Of a stretch of DNA of 64,000 bases, positions 55,571 to 64,000 are shown piece after piece. The notes beneath the pieces were generated by a model. It was not told where the DNA came from. It saw nothing but the letters and a program-made list of their open reading frames with translations, and searched no databases. A program made the translations under genes and the position numbers. This DNA is from Meghimatium bilineatum. Lineage: Eukaryota > Mollusca > Gastropoda > Stylommatophora > Philomycidae. How positions within the stretch are numbered: position 1 is the stretch's first letter; each line of letters begins with the position of its first letter. Location of the stretch: assembly GCA_034231615.1 (NCBI GenBank), contig CM067307.1:8115013-8179012 (forward strand). The letters run 5' to 3'.

Positions 55571-56590
55571 AATAGTGCTGTCTTGTCACACAATACAATT
55601 GGAGAGTTCTTCAAAACAACTGTGGGAGTTCGACAGGGATGCGTAATGTCCCCAGTACTTTTTAACATATACTTAGAGCACATCATACAAGAAACATTGC
55701 ATGACTACAACACGTCTATATCGATCGGAGGTCGCCCTATTTGCAACTTGCGTTTCGCTGATGATATTGATCTTATAGCTGGGTCAGAACAATCATTGCA
55801 AGAATTAACATCAATTCTAATTATTAGTTAGAAAAAGTTACCAGCAAGTACGGAATGGAAATCAATTCAGATAAGAGCAAAATTTTGGTAAACAGCAGAG
55901 ACACAGAAAACCAGACTAATATCACGATGAATGGACACAAGCTTGAAGAGGTGAATACCTTCAAATACCTCGGATCCAGTATATGCAGCGATGGTAAATG
56001 CAAAGCAGAACTAAAAATAAGGCTGGAGATGGCTTTAGCGTCATTGTCAAGGTTAACTGTGATTTGGAAAAGCAACATCAGTGTTGGAGTGAAAATCAAA
56101 CTGTATAGGTCGCTGGTGCTTTCTGTTGTGTTGTATGGTTGTGAGAGTTGGACACTCACTGCGGACACGGAGAGAAGATTACAGGCTTTCGAGTATAAAT
56201 GCTACAGAAGAATTCTATGAATTTCCTATAGGGAACATAAGACCAATGTGTACGTAAGAAATAAAGTAGAGATGTGTGCAGGTGTCCAGGAGCCATTGCT
56301 TTCAATAGTGAAACGACGAAAACTAGCATGGTTCGGACATGTATGCAGGCACGATTCCTTGTCAAAAACAATACTGCAGGGAACTGTCGAGGGTGGAAGA
56401 AGCAGAGGAGGACAAATAAAGACATGGACAGACAACATCAAGGAATGGACAGGGCTAGATATTTCCACACTCATCCGCATCGCTGACGATAGAATTCGCT
56501 GGAGGACTCTGTGTGCTGAAGCATCCAATGTGGTACCCCTACGACCCTGAAGGGTTATGGGTTTATTGATTGATATTGATTGAATACTGG
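55571..56590 (+). mobile_element. RTE-like LINE, RT to 3' end
   Basis: Plus-strand RT: TTVGVRQGCVMSPVLFNIYL, LRFADDIDLIAGSEQSLQEL (FADD active site), VNTFKYLGSSICSDGKCKAE, YGCESWTLTADTERRLQAFE and RRKLAWFGHVCRHDSLSKTI, then a (TTGAT)n-like tail. 5' truncated, three short frame or stop changes. Other copies at 42120-42410 and 63010-63240. Confidence 0.93.
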
Positions 56591-56689
56591 TATTGTATAG
56601 GTACAGGAGCCAATTCTCTTGTACGACTAGTTAACTGTACTATTGAAATTGTCACAGATGTCGCAACAAAACACTGAATATATTTGTTA

Positions 56690-56830
56690 TCAGCGTTGAA
56701 GTCTGATGTATCAGGTCATTTGCGAAAACAAAATAGCGACAGACTGTATTTTTCTTCTCTAGACTACATCTTGCTGCAAATCTTGTAGTGCCATTGTCCT
56801 GCTATAAGAGAGATCTGAAGGGAGTTTAAT
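56690..56830 (+). mobile_element. Family A copy, diverged
   Basis: GAAGTCTGATGTATCAGGTC, AAAATAGCGACAGACTG and CATTGTCCTGCTATAAGAGA in sense order. Confidence 0.75.
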
Positions 56831-56914
56831 ATAGTAGTAAAATTTATGTTGCTTCCTGTTAGAAATTATATGTGTATAATGTAAATGTATTTTACATATA
56901 AAAAATGGCCTCTT

Positions 56915-57050
56915 TTTTTTCCCCCTGTATTCATTCTCAAACTCCCGCTGGCTGGATCTTTCTTGTAGCAGGACCATGGTCCTATTAGATTTCTAGCCGG
57001 ATGTAGTCCAGAGAATGGAAATGCGTTGTGTCGCCGTTTTATTTGCGCCA
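56915..57050 (-). mobile_element. Family A copy, 5' truncated
   Basis: CATTCTCAAACTCCCGCTGG and GTCGCCGTTTTATTTGCGCC. It stops before the head, and its tail is fused with a poly(T)/poly(C) run. It lies just beyond the 3' end of SWI5. Confidence 0.82.
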
Positions 57051-57062
57051 ATGGCAGATTAC

Positions 57063-57068
57063 TTTATT
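57063..57068 (-). promoter_or_regulatory. SWI5: Candidate SWI5 poly(A) signal
   Basis: AATAAA on the minus strand, 328 bp after the SWI5 stop codon. No closer canonical signal was noticed. Confidence 0.4.
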
Positions 57069-57179
57069 CAAATGCTTTTATGTTCTCGTTTGGCAAGAGG
57101 GAAATATGATAACTCTGTGTTAGTGTACTAGTCTTTTCTGGCTACCTGCATTCCAGCTTTTGTTTAGTCACATTTCTGT

Positions 57180-57296
57180 TGACATGATTTTATATCAGAG
57201 ACTGCAACCAGATATACAGTCAAAACCTGACTCAACATGATTTTATATATAATTCTGCAACAAGACATATAGTCAAAGCCTGAAACATCATGATTT
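57180..57296. repeat. Two ~60-bp direct repeats
   Basis: CATGATTTTATAT followed by CTGCAAC(C/A)AGA.ATA and AGTC(A)AAA(A)CCTGA occurs at about 57182 and 57236, in the predicted SWI5 3' UTR. Confidence 0.6.
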
Positions 57297-57395
57297 CAAA
57301 CACACAAGAAAAATTATAGAAATAACATTTAGTTGCACAGTATAGCTTGGGTAGAGATGACATTCACCAAATGCTTAACATATCTCTTCCACGCA

Positions 57396-57460
57396 TTAAT
57401 CTTCTAAATTCAAACCATACTTTTCATACAAGTCTTTTGACTGGACACCTTCAATGACAG
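57396..57460 (-). CDS. SWI5: SWI5 last coding exon
   Basis: Encodes VIEGVQSKDLYEKYGLNLED and a TAA stop. Human SWI5 ends VIRGVTTKELYPEFGLDMND, the same length to the residue. The acceptor TTATCTCATTTACAG is strong. It follows exon 61717-61811 across a 4.26-kb intron in phase 1, the split codon giving Ala as in the human protein (KLAVIRG). Confidence 0.95.
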
Positions 57461-57499
57461 CTGTAAATGAGATAAAAATAGATTAGAATGTTTATTACC

Positions 57500-57879
57500 G
57501 ATTACAAATTGTGAAGGTTTATTATATTATAGGAATTCATTGAGTATATTATATAGTCATGTCGAAAATGGGTGTGCTGTGCCAAATAACAGCGGCTCAA
57601 ATCACAAATATTCACGATGATTCAGGGCCGTAGATATAGGGGGTCTGAGCTAAAAATAAACAGGTCATTCACCCTTTACCTTGTATAATTCATTCTTCGT
57701 ATTGAGAAATTTGAGGACCTTTATTCATGAAAACTCTTTGAGGGTTTTTACACAGCTTTTGGCTACGTTCCTGGTATTGAGTCTGAATTTGGGGAGGGGG
57801 GAGGTAGGTTTGAGGGCCCCCTATCTGCAGGCCTGTGCTGATTATTTGAAAGTGAACAATGAAGACATGTCAAAAATGG
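57500..57879. other. SWI5 intron sequence, nothing identified
   Basis: A poly(G)-rich stretch near 57790-57805. No other feature. Confidence 0.4.
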
Positions 57880-58112
57880 ATGTGCTGGGTCATAGGTGCA
57901 AAATAATGTAGCTCCTCTGTGAAACCAGCAGCACAATGTACTTTCATGCTCCCTGGCAGACATCTACGAACTCTCATACTGTTATCTGAGAGTGAATGCA
58001 GAAGTATATAGTCGGATGTGTCAGGCAGAGAGGCGCACATATCACAAAACACATTCTGTTCTCTGGACTACATTCTGCTAATCTGTCGGAGTTTGAGAAT
58101 AAATGAAGAGAA
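57880..58112 (+). mobile_element. Two core-bearing fragments, A-like then B-like
   Basis: 57880-57995 has AAAATGGATGTGCTGGGTCA and ends GAGTGAATGCAGAAG. 58010-58112 has AGTCGGATGTGTCAGGC, TTCTCTGGACTACATTCTGC and AATAAATGAAGAGAAAGAAG. Both are retroposon 3' parts in the plus orientation. Confidence 0.65.
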
Positions 58113-58189
58113 AGAAGTATATACATTTTTCATGAATTTTACAGCAATAAAATTCACATATTCGGAGATAATAATTTCAAACTCATGCA

Positions 58190-58560
58190 GATTAGTCTGG
58201 AGAACTGAAACTTCTGTGTTCACTCTCTGATAACCACCACAAATAAATCGTGTGATTTTCGTCGAGGAGTGTGAAGTACTAGTTCCATGGTAGTATTGTG
58301 TTATTTGCACCTCGGTTGGCTCACCCTGTGAACCGGTCATCAGAGGCTCAGCGTATCCATTTTCGTCATGCTTTTAATTCTGGTAGTGGGCTTCCCTAGC
58401 CTGTGACAGCATATCTGTCACGGGCACACAGGTGTGTAATGACTCTTCATCAAGACGATCGTTGTTCACGTCTTATCTTGCACGAGGTGTCCCACAGCCA
58501 GTGAACTTGCCTCGGGTAAGACGCTTTGTACATGTGCCCAGCTTTTCTCATCCACGAACC
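58190..58560 (-). mobile_element. Family E 3' part, same variant as 5617-7140
   Basis: AAATAAATCGTGTG, GTGTTATTTGCACCTCGGTTGG, TTTCGTCATGC and TGTGACAGCATATCTGTC match the 5640-5930 region. It is probably 5' truncated. Confidence 0.75.
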
Positions 58561-58697
58561 GTATACCAGTTTAGGTATAAATGGAGTCCCTGTGAATTCC
58601 ATTGAAACTTCAAATCATTAAAAACACATGACGGCCATCGCCTCACCAACTGAGGCTGGAAGCTAAGACGTATCTTAGACCAAATCTTTAGTCTTAC

Positions 58698-58974
58698 CCT
58701 AGCCAGCATATGTGCTGAAGTCAGAGATACTAGGCCAAGAAATGCTCCAGCAACCATGGTACCATGCACCACACTAAGATATTTGTCAAGAAAATCATAT
58801 TTGCTGTTTAGAAATGTTAAACTGCGAACAAGCAGACCTCTTCCCAGAAGAAGAATATTGAATCTAGCCTGCCAACCCTGAAAGCGTTGACCACCTGATA
58901 TATAATTTGTGCGGTTTTGATTCACAAAAAACTGACAATGGCTAATAGACCTACATGAGTTAGTCACCCATTTC
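58698..58974 (-). CDS. Exon-like reading frame of unknown identity in the SWI5 intron
   Basis: A minus-strand stretch between an acceptor (ATATATTTATGCCAG) and a donor (CTAGG|GTAAGA) is open for 92 codons. It encodes KWVTNSCRSISHCQFFVNQN at the start and, near its end, YLSVVHGTMVAGAFLGLVSL, which looks like a membrane span. Codon use and splice sites look gene-like, and it is not part of any repeat family I see. It does not fit the SWI5 protein, whose residues are continuous across this intron. It could be a nested gene, a retrocopy fragment or chance. Not recognised. Confidence 0.35.
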
Positions 58975-59049
58975 CTGGCATAAATATATAAAAAAGCAAT
59001 ATAGGAATGGATAAAAACTAGGAGATCGTGGTGACTGGATTACCAGAAC

Positions 59050-60500
59050 CACGACCTGCACTATTTTTTTTTATGGCTGTAAAGCTCATTGTTTTGTTTG
59101 TTTGTTTTTCGTTCGCTCCATTGTAACCATCACGGATATCCGGGAGCGTGATTACGTTGTGCCACCGTTATGCGCCTTGTAGGTCTAGCACATCCGATTT
59201 CGGCATGCCTTGACAATTCGGGTGGGCTACCCTTAGCCTGTGACAGCCTCTATATCTGTCTCCAGGCACGCGTAGTGGAGACTCTTCGCCCAGACGATTT
59301 TCTTGCTCTCGTCTGACTCGAACGAGGTGTTCCACTGTCTATGAACTTGCCTCGTGTAATTGGACGTGCTGTGCCTGTGCCCATTGGGTACTGAACCGTT
59401 TCTCATCCGTGAGCCTGGTTCCTTAAGGGGAAGAACTCAACAGAGGAGTTGGACCCTGGCTCTTTCGCCCTCTTAGCCGAGGTGTCATTCACCGACATTG
59501 TGTACCCCTTGTCCAAGTTCGAGTCTCACACCACGCGTTTGAGAGCAAGGCGTTCTCGAGCTGAGTGTCCTTGTCCCAATAGCGCCTGAGCCCATCACTG
59601 AACCCTTTCTCTCTTCAAGTGTATTTCCGGTGTAGGAAAACCTGACAGTAGAGTTGGGCCAGGGCTAAATCGTTGTCCCTTTTGTGTCTGAGCGCATCGA
59701 GTACGGAACCCTTTCTCTTCGCGAGCATATTTCCGGTTTAGGAAGGCTCGACATTAGAGTTGGATTAGGTCTTCTTGCTTTACCAAACGCCAATGAATGG
59801 GTCTGGGTCTCTGCCTGTAAGGAACACAGGTAACTAGAAGCTCGACTCGAGCTGACGGAGCTTGTAGTTCCCCTTTCCTAAGGACTTTTCACTTTCTATT
59901 TGCAGTTCGCGCTGCCCTCTAGCGCTGTTCTGCCCTTTCATTGTTTCATTGTACTCGGTATGAAATCTATGTCTCTCGCCATGCATCTACCTTTACTTGC
60001 ATTTTACATTGGCCAATGTTCGGACTGGACTGACTAGCTTCACTGTATGTCGACAGTGTCGCTATATGTGGTGATGCTGGTGGTGTCGGAGATATGTCTG
60101 TCTCTTGTGCAGGCAAATCTCTTTCCATCTGCTACCTCCACATTCTCAGACACGATCCCCTAATGATTTGGCCAGAATCAGCTCGAGCTGCTGTATTTCT
60201 GTTTCCAGGGTGCACCGCGTAGAGGTACATTTGGGATCTTGGTTATCTGCTAACGCAGGGTCCGCCTAGAGCAATGCACCCCGTAAAGCTCATTAAAAGA
60301 CATGACACCTTGTTGGAGACCTTTCTTGGGGGTAAAATTGAAGGGAAACTAGCAAGAAGTAGACAGAGATAAGTGGGGAGAGTAACATCACAAGATGGAG
60401 AGGTTACAGTCTAGCAGAGTGCACCACCAAAACAGCAGGCAGGGGATGTTGGAGATCTGTTGCAGCCAACCTTCGTTGCAGTTATGGTACTTGATGAAAG
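59050..60500 (+). mobile_element. (GAT)n-type LINE 3' fragment split by family E
   Basis: After family E (60295-60500) the sequence ACATGACACCTTGTTGGAGA...GGTAAAATTGAAGGGAA is the complement of 63490-63670. Before it only about 40 bp remain (59050-59090). The LINE piece is thus 5' truncated and was the target of the E insertion. Confidence 0.7.
59091..60282 (-). mobile_element. Family E retroposon, full length (reference copy)
   Basis: 1,192 bp flanked by the exact 12-bp duplication GTAAAGCTCATT (59079-59090 and 60283-60294). Sense strand (minus): head GGGGTGCATTGCTCTAGGCG, middle with two to three ~106-bp repeats (TTTCCGGTTTAGGAAGGCTC type), the shared core (CATCCGATTTCGGCATGCC on plus) and an (AAAC)n tail. 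No long open frame and no RT signature, so it must be moved by another element's machinery. Confidence 0.92.
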
Positions 60501-60613
60501 CTCTGATATAACCAAATTGAACTAATATTCACGGTTGAGCTTACCTCAGCATAAGAGGTGTATTTTATGTACACAATTTTGGAAAAGTAGATAAATGCAT
60601 ACTGCTATATGAC

Positions 60614-61716
60614 TTACCTATTCTCCCCAACAACATTTGTCCAACATCTTACCTATTCTCCCCAACAACATTTGTCCAACATCTTACCTATTCTCCCCAG
60701 CAACATTTGTCCAACATCTTACCTATTCTCCCCAACAACATTTGTCCAACATCTTACCTATTCTCCCCAACAACATTTGTCCAACATTTTACCTGTTCTC
60801 CCCAGCAGCATTTGTCCAACATCTGGCCTATTCTCCTCAACAACATTTGTCCAACATCTTACCTTCTTCCATTCACTTGAAACATGTCTATATCTATATC
60901 ATTTTACCTGTTTTCCCCAGCAACATTTGTCCAACATTTTACCTATTCTCCCCAACATTTGTCCAACATCTGACCTATTCTCCCCAACAACATTTGTCCA
61001 ACATCTGACCTATTCTCCCCAACAACATTTGTCCAACATCTTACCTTCTTCCATTCACTTGAAACATGTTTATATCTGTAACATTTTACCTGTTCTCCCC
61101 AGCAGCATTTGTCCACCATTTTACCTATTCTCCCCAGCAGAATTTATTCAACATTTTACCTATTCTCCCCAGCAGCATTTATTCAACATTTTACCTATTC
61201 TCCCCAGCAGCATTTATTCAACATTTTACCTATTCTTCCCAGCAACATTTGTCCAACATCTTACCTGTTCTCCCCAACAACATTTTACCTATTCTCCCCA
61301 ACAACATTTGTCCAACATCTTACCTATTCTCCCCAACAACATTTGTCCAACATCTTACCTGTTCTCCCCAACAACATTTGTCTAACATTTTACCTATTCT
61401 CCCCAACAACATTTGTCCAACATTTTACCTGTTCTCCCCAGCAGCATTTGTCCAACATCTTACCTACTTCCATTCACTTGAAACATGTCTATATCTGTAA
61501 CATTTTACCTATTCTCCCCAACAACATTTGTCCAACATCTCTATATCTGTAACATTTTACCTATTCTCCCAAGCAACATTTGTCCAACATGTCTATATCT
61601 GTAACATTTTACCTATTCTCCCCAGCAACATTTGTCCAACATCTCTATATCTGTAACATTTTACCTATTCTCCCCAGCAACATTTGTCCAACATCTCTAT
61701 ATCTGTAACATTTTAC
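60614..61716 (-). repeat. Tandem array of the SWI5 exon end and its 5' splice site
   Basis: About 26 units, read on the minus strand as GATGTTGGACAAATG, TTGTTGGGGAGAATAG, GTAAGATG or GTAAAATG. The basic unit is 35 bp. Nearest the exon the spacing is 52 bp (donors at 61716, 61664, 61612, 61560), the extra sequence being ACAGATATAGA from the intron, and a longer variant adds GTTTCAAGTGAATGGAAG. The first part of each unit is identical to the last 30 or so coding bases of exon 61717-61811 (codons DVGQMLLGRI). The array is therefore an amplified exon-intron boundary. The long plus-strand open frames across it are by-products of the periodicity. Confidence 0.95.
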
Positions 61717-61811
61717 CTATTCTCCCCAACAACATTTGTCCAACATCTTTGATCTCATTATATTCATGCAGCTTCTCTATGTGGGTCTGTAGCTCACACT
61801 CTCTGTAGCCA
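61717..61811 (-). CDS. SWI5: SWI5 penultimate coding exon
   Basis: SWI5 forms a complex with SFR1 that stabilises and stimulates RAD51 (and DMC1) filaments in recombinational repair. This exon encodes GYRECELQTHIEKLHEYNEI and KDVGQMLLGRI. The human protein has GYSVDELDQHITMLHEYNDI then KDVGQMLLGKL, so identity is high over the whole exon. The acceptor TTTATCTTTCAAG opens in phase 1, and the donor is AATAG|GTAAAA, phase 1. Earlier exons should lie beyond the right edge. Oddly, its last ~30 bases plus donor are repeated about 26 times in the following intron. Use of any downstream donor would read GKMLQI and then a stop, removing the conserved C-terminus. Confidence 0.95.
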
Positions 61812-62029
61812 CTTGAAAGATAAAGATGAGTTGAAGAAATCAATTAAATACAGCGGAATCCCTTTATAACATACATTTATACATTTATAACAATTTGGAA
61901 TTCTCAAACAGATTGGGCAGGTAGGACTAGGAAAATAAATGATCATCTCAATACAGGAACTATTAGCATACATATACTTTGTTGAACTAGAATGTGATTA
62001 TGATATTTGTAGAACTAAAACTAGAATGT

Positions 62030-62550
62030 GTAAACAAATGCAAATATAAACAGTTCCGGAGATTGTTCAGTCGAGATTAGAAGAAGACTCAAAATTGCAA
62101 CACTCAAATTAACACTAATGAGAAAGCTATGGAAAAATAGTAATAATGACACTAAATTAACCATTTTAAGATCATGTGTTTTCCCAGCGGCAACATATGG
62201 ATGCGAGACTTGGACTTTAAACAAGACAATATCCAAAAGAATAAATTCATTTGAAATGAATATCTACAGAAAGATTCTACGAATATCATGGACAGAGAAA
62301 AAGAAGAACATTGAAGTTTTGAAATTACTGAAACTAAACGAAGGGTGGCTTCTAAATACCATCATAAGAAGGAAGCTATAGTATTTTGGACACTTAAAGC
62401 GACACAATGGCATCGAAAGGTTGATTCTAGAGGGCAGAGTGCCGGAAAAGAGAAGAAGAGGAAGACCAAGTAGACGATGGACCAGCGACATTGAAGAATG
62501 TATGCACGTCTTTGGACAGAGAGGCGTTTAGAGTATCAACGACGAAGACA
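62030..62550 (+). mobile_element. RTE-like LINE 3' part
   Basis: Plus strand: MRKLWKNSNNDTKLTILRSC, YGCETWTLNKTISKRINSFE, MNIYRKILRISWTEKKKNIE and then GRVPEKRRRGRPSRRWTSDI. Same family as 31110-31948. 5' truncated. A single stop lies in the C-terminal part. Confidence 0.9.
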
Positions 62551-62688
62551 ACTTTCTGGAAAGAATATGTCACTTGATATTTATACTTTGTTGAGCCCAG
62601 AGTGTATCGATGTCAGTTAAGATAATTAGTAATCGCATTATAATAATATTCCCTATTTAACACTTTAGAAAATCCTCAATTAGTATAT

Positions 62689-62893
62689 CTTCTTCTTCTG
62701 CGTTCGTTCTCAAATTCGTGCAGATTAGCAGGATGTAGTCTGGAGAACAGAATGTGTTGTGCCATGGTTAACAGCATTGCTGCGATATCTGATTTGGCTT
62801 GACACATCTGACTTCAGCTTTTACGACATGCGTGGAAGGTAAACAGTGTTGCTATTCTTTGCTCCCCTTTCAAGCCCTGGCAACACATGGGTG
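62689..62893 (-). mobile_element. Family B copy with ~65-bp internal deletion
   Basis: Flanked by the exact 11-bp duplication AATTAGTATAT (62678-62688 and 62894-62904). The middle (CATGGCTTTGGGTCACTGACC to CTTAGTCGC) is missing, joining GACTTCAG to CTTTTACGACATGCG. Confidence 0.93.
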
Positions 62894-63009
62894 AATTAGT
62901 ATATAATTGTATATATTGAATTTTAATTATTACATATATATTCCTTGGTCCAGACACATTTTTTATTTAGGAATTTTATTGTATATTACAATTTCTACAT
63001 AAAATTCCA

Positions 63010-63240
63010 GATGTCTATAAACCCATAACGCATCAGGGTCGTATGGGTACATTGATACACATTGGATACATCAACACAAAGAGTCTTCCATCAATTTCTA
63101 TCTTTAATGATGCCGGTGAGTTAGGACACATCTATTCTTGTCGATTCCTTGATGTTGTTTGTCCATGTCTTTATTTGCCCACCTCTGCTTCTTCTTCCCC
63201 CCCCCCCCCTACAGTATTGATTTTGACAAGGAATCATGAA
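63010..63240 (-). mobile_element. RTE-like LINE 3' end, (ATTG)n family, diverged
   Basis: AAACCCATAACGCATCAGGG, ACATTGGATACATCAACAC and GTTTGTCCATGTCTTTATTTG correspond to 42140-42330. A poly(C) run (63197-63209) replaces part of it. Confidence 0.83.
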
Positions 63241-63258
63241 ATATTACAATGGATGTAA

Positions 63259-63430
63259 TCCAGATCTGACCACTACTGAATCTGAAGCTTCTTCTTTCGT
63301 TCACTTGGAATGTGTTCATATCTGGAGTTTTGCCTCTTATATAGACTTGACAGTGTTTTGTAACTCGTACAGAGGTCCGCAGAGTGTATCTTCCACTATT
63401 GTTTCTCTGGGATAGTTTCTCGTATTTCAT
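63259..63430 (-). other. Unassigned minus-strand open stretch
   Basis: Open for more than 55 codons (includes KTPDMNTFQVNERRSFRFSS). It could be an upstream SWI5 exon, since that region is poorly conserved between phyla, or a repeat tail. Not resolvable by eye. Confidence 0.25.
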
Positions 63431-63464
63431 ATTCGGGTATCAGGAGCCACTCAGAACTTCATAC

Positions 63465-64000
63465 ATCATCATCATCAAGTGTCGTCTCCGCAATTAAGGT
63501 TGGCTGCAACGGATCTCCAACATTCCCTATCTCTTGTCTTGGTGGTGCACTCTACTAGACTGTAACCTGTCCATCATGTGATGTTACTCTCCCACTTGTA
63601 TCTCTGCCTACCTCTTGCTTGCTTCCCTTCGATTTTACCCTCAAGTAAGGTCTTCAATAAAGTGTCATGTCTTTTAATGTGTCCAAAATATTTTATTTGC
63701 TTGATCTTTATTTCTCTTAGTAGTTCTTTCTTCATATTAAGTGTCTTTAGCACCTCTTTATTTGTTTTCTTCTCTTTCCATGATGTTCTCCCTATTCTTC
63801 TATATACCCACATCTCAAAGGCACCAATTCTGTCTTCTAATTGTTTATTTAGTGTCCATGTTTCTGAACCATACATTAATATAGAATAGATGTAGCATTT
63901 TATCATTCTCATTTTTAACTTGTATGTAATTTGTTTAGATGTTACTATTTTCCTCATTACATTGAAGATACTTTTAGCCATTCCTATTCTCCTTTTAACT
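63465..64000 (-). mobile_element. RTE-like LINE 3' end with (GAT)n tail, runs off the window
   Basis: Minus-strand frame: MRKIVTSKQITYKLKMRMIK, YGSETWTLNKQLEDRIGAFE, MWVYRRIGRTSWKEKKTNKE, IKYFGHIKRHDTLLKTLLEG. The frame is open for 135 codons and is the best preserved C-terminal ORF2 piece of this family here. The tail reads CATCATCATCATCAAGTG on plus. It lies in the same SWI5 intron or upstream region. Confidence 0.92.

Noticed and set aside
60609-61552. Overlapping plus-strand open frames of up to 258 codons
   Set aside because: They run antisense through the 35-bp and 52-bp SWI5-derived array. Periodicity keeps them open, and the repeated peptides have no family.
1-64000. LTR retrotransposons, viral copies or Polinton-like elements
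   Set aside because: No long direct terminal repeats and no integrase, protease, capsid or envelope signatures were seen. All RT pieces belong to non-LTR families.

Overview
This is a window of an animal nuclear genome, AT-rich and almost filled with non-LTR retroposons. The host exons are small and widely spaced, with GT-AG introns, and have the sequence of ordinary metazoan genes. The mix of RNase H-bearing LINEs, RTE-like LINEs with short simple-repeat tails and short elements carrying a 'GTCGTAAAAGGCGAC' segment suggests a marine invertebrate, perhaps a lophotrochozoan such as a mollusc. That placement is an inference of low confidence. I saw no LTR element, virus-derived pol/env/capsid gene, rRNA or CRISPR.

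Three host genes can be read. (1) DOLPP1 (dolichyl-diphosphatase) lies on the minus strand. Four exons are visible (23371-23461, 10389-10489, 7804-7888, 2719-2815) and the gene leaves the window on the left. Its start codon sits in a TISU/YY1-like element, 16 bp from a perfect palindromic NRF-1-like site. (2) A three-exon gene for a 71-residue Lys/Ala-rich basic protein lies on the plus strand (47621-50267), probably with a non-coding first exon near 45.5 kb. (3) SWI5, the recombination-repair partner of SFR1, enters from the right on the minus strand. Its last two coding exons are at 61717-61811 and 57396-57460.

The most notable structures are at splice sites. The end of the penultimate SWI5 exon, together with its 5' splice site, has been amplified into about 26 further tandem copies (60614-61716), so the intron carries a long array of decoy donors, many closer to consensus than the real one. 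In DOLPP1 the 3' splice site of exon 2 is the edge of a 52-bp tandem array (10491-10711) that repeats the acceptor sequence.

The repeats form a connected system. Short elements A (about 158 bp), B (about 280 bp), F (about 347 bp) and E (about 1.2 kb) have different 5' regions but share a central core (CGGATGTGTCAGGCC..AGGCGCA..GACACAACGCA). A, B and F end in (GAA)n, with 8-14-bp target-site duplications and 5'-truncated copies. They therefore behave as retroposons, and the A tail matches the 3' end of an RNase H LINE in the same window. A fifth family, H, shares its 3' end with another LINE and keeps a short membrane-segment reading frame in two copies.

Layout: 0-23.5 kb is DOLPP1 with intronic repeats, including a LINE with three nested insertions at 16.5-19.1 kb. 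23.5-45 kb is intergenic and holds many LINE pieces, the longest at 36.9-38.7 and 39-41.6 kb. 45-51 kb holds the basic-protein gene. 51-57 kb is LINE and E copies. 57-64 kb is the 3' half of SWI5.
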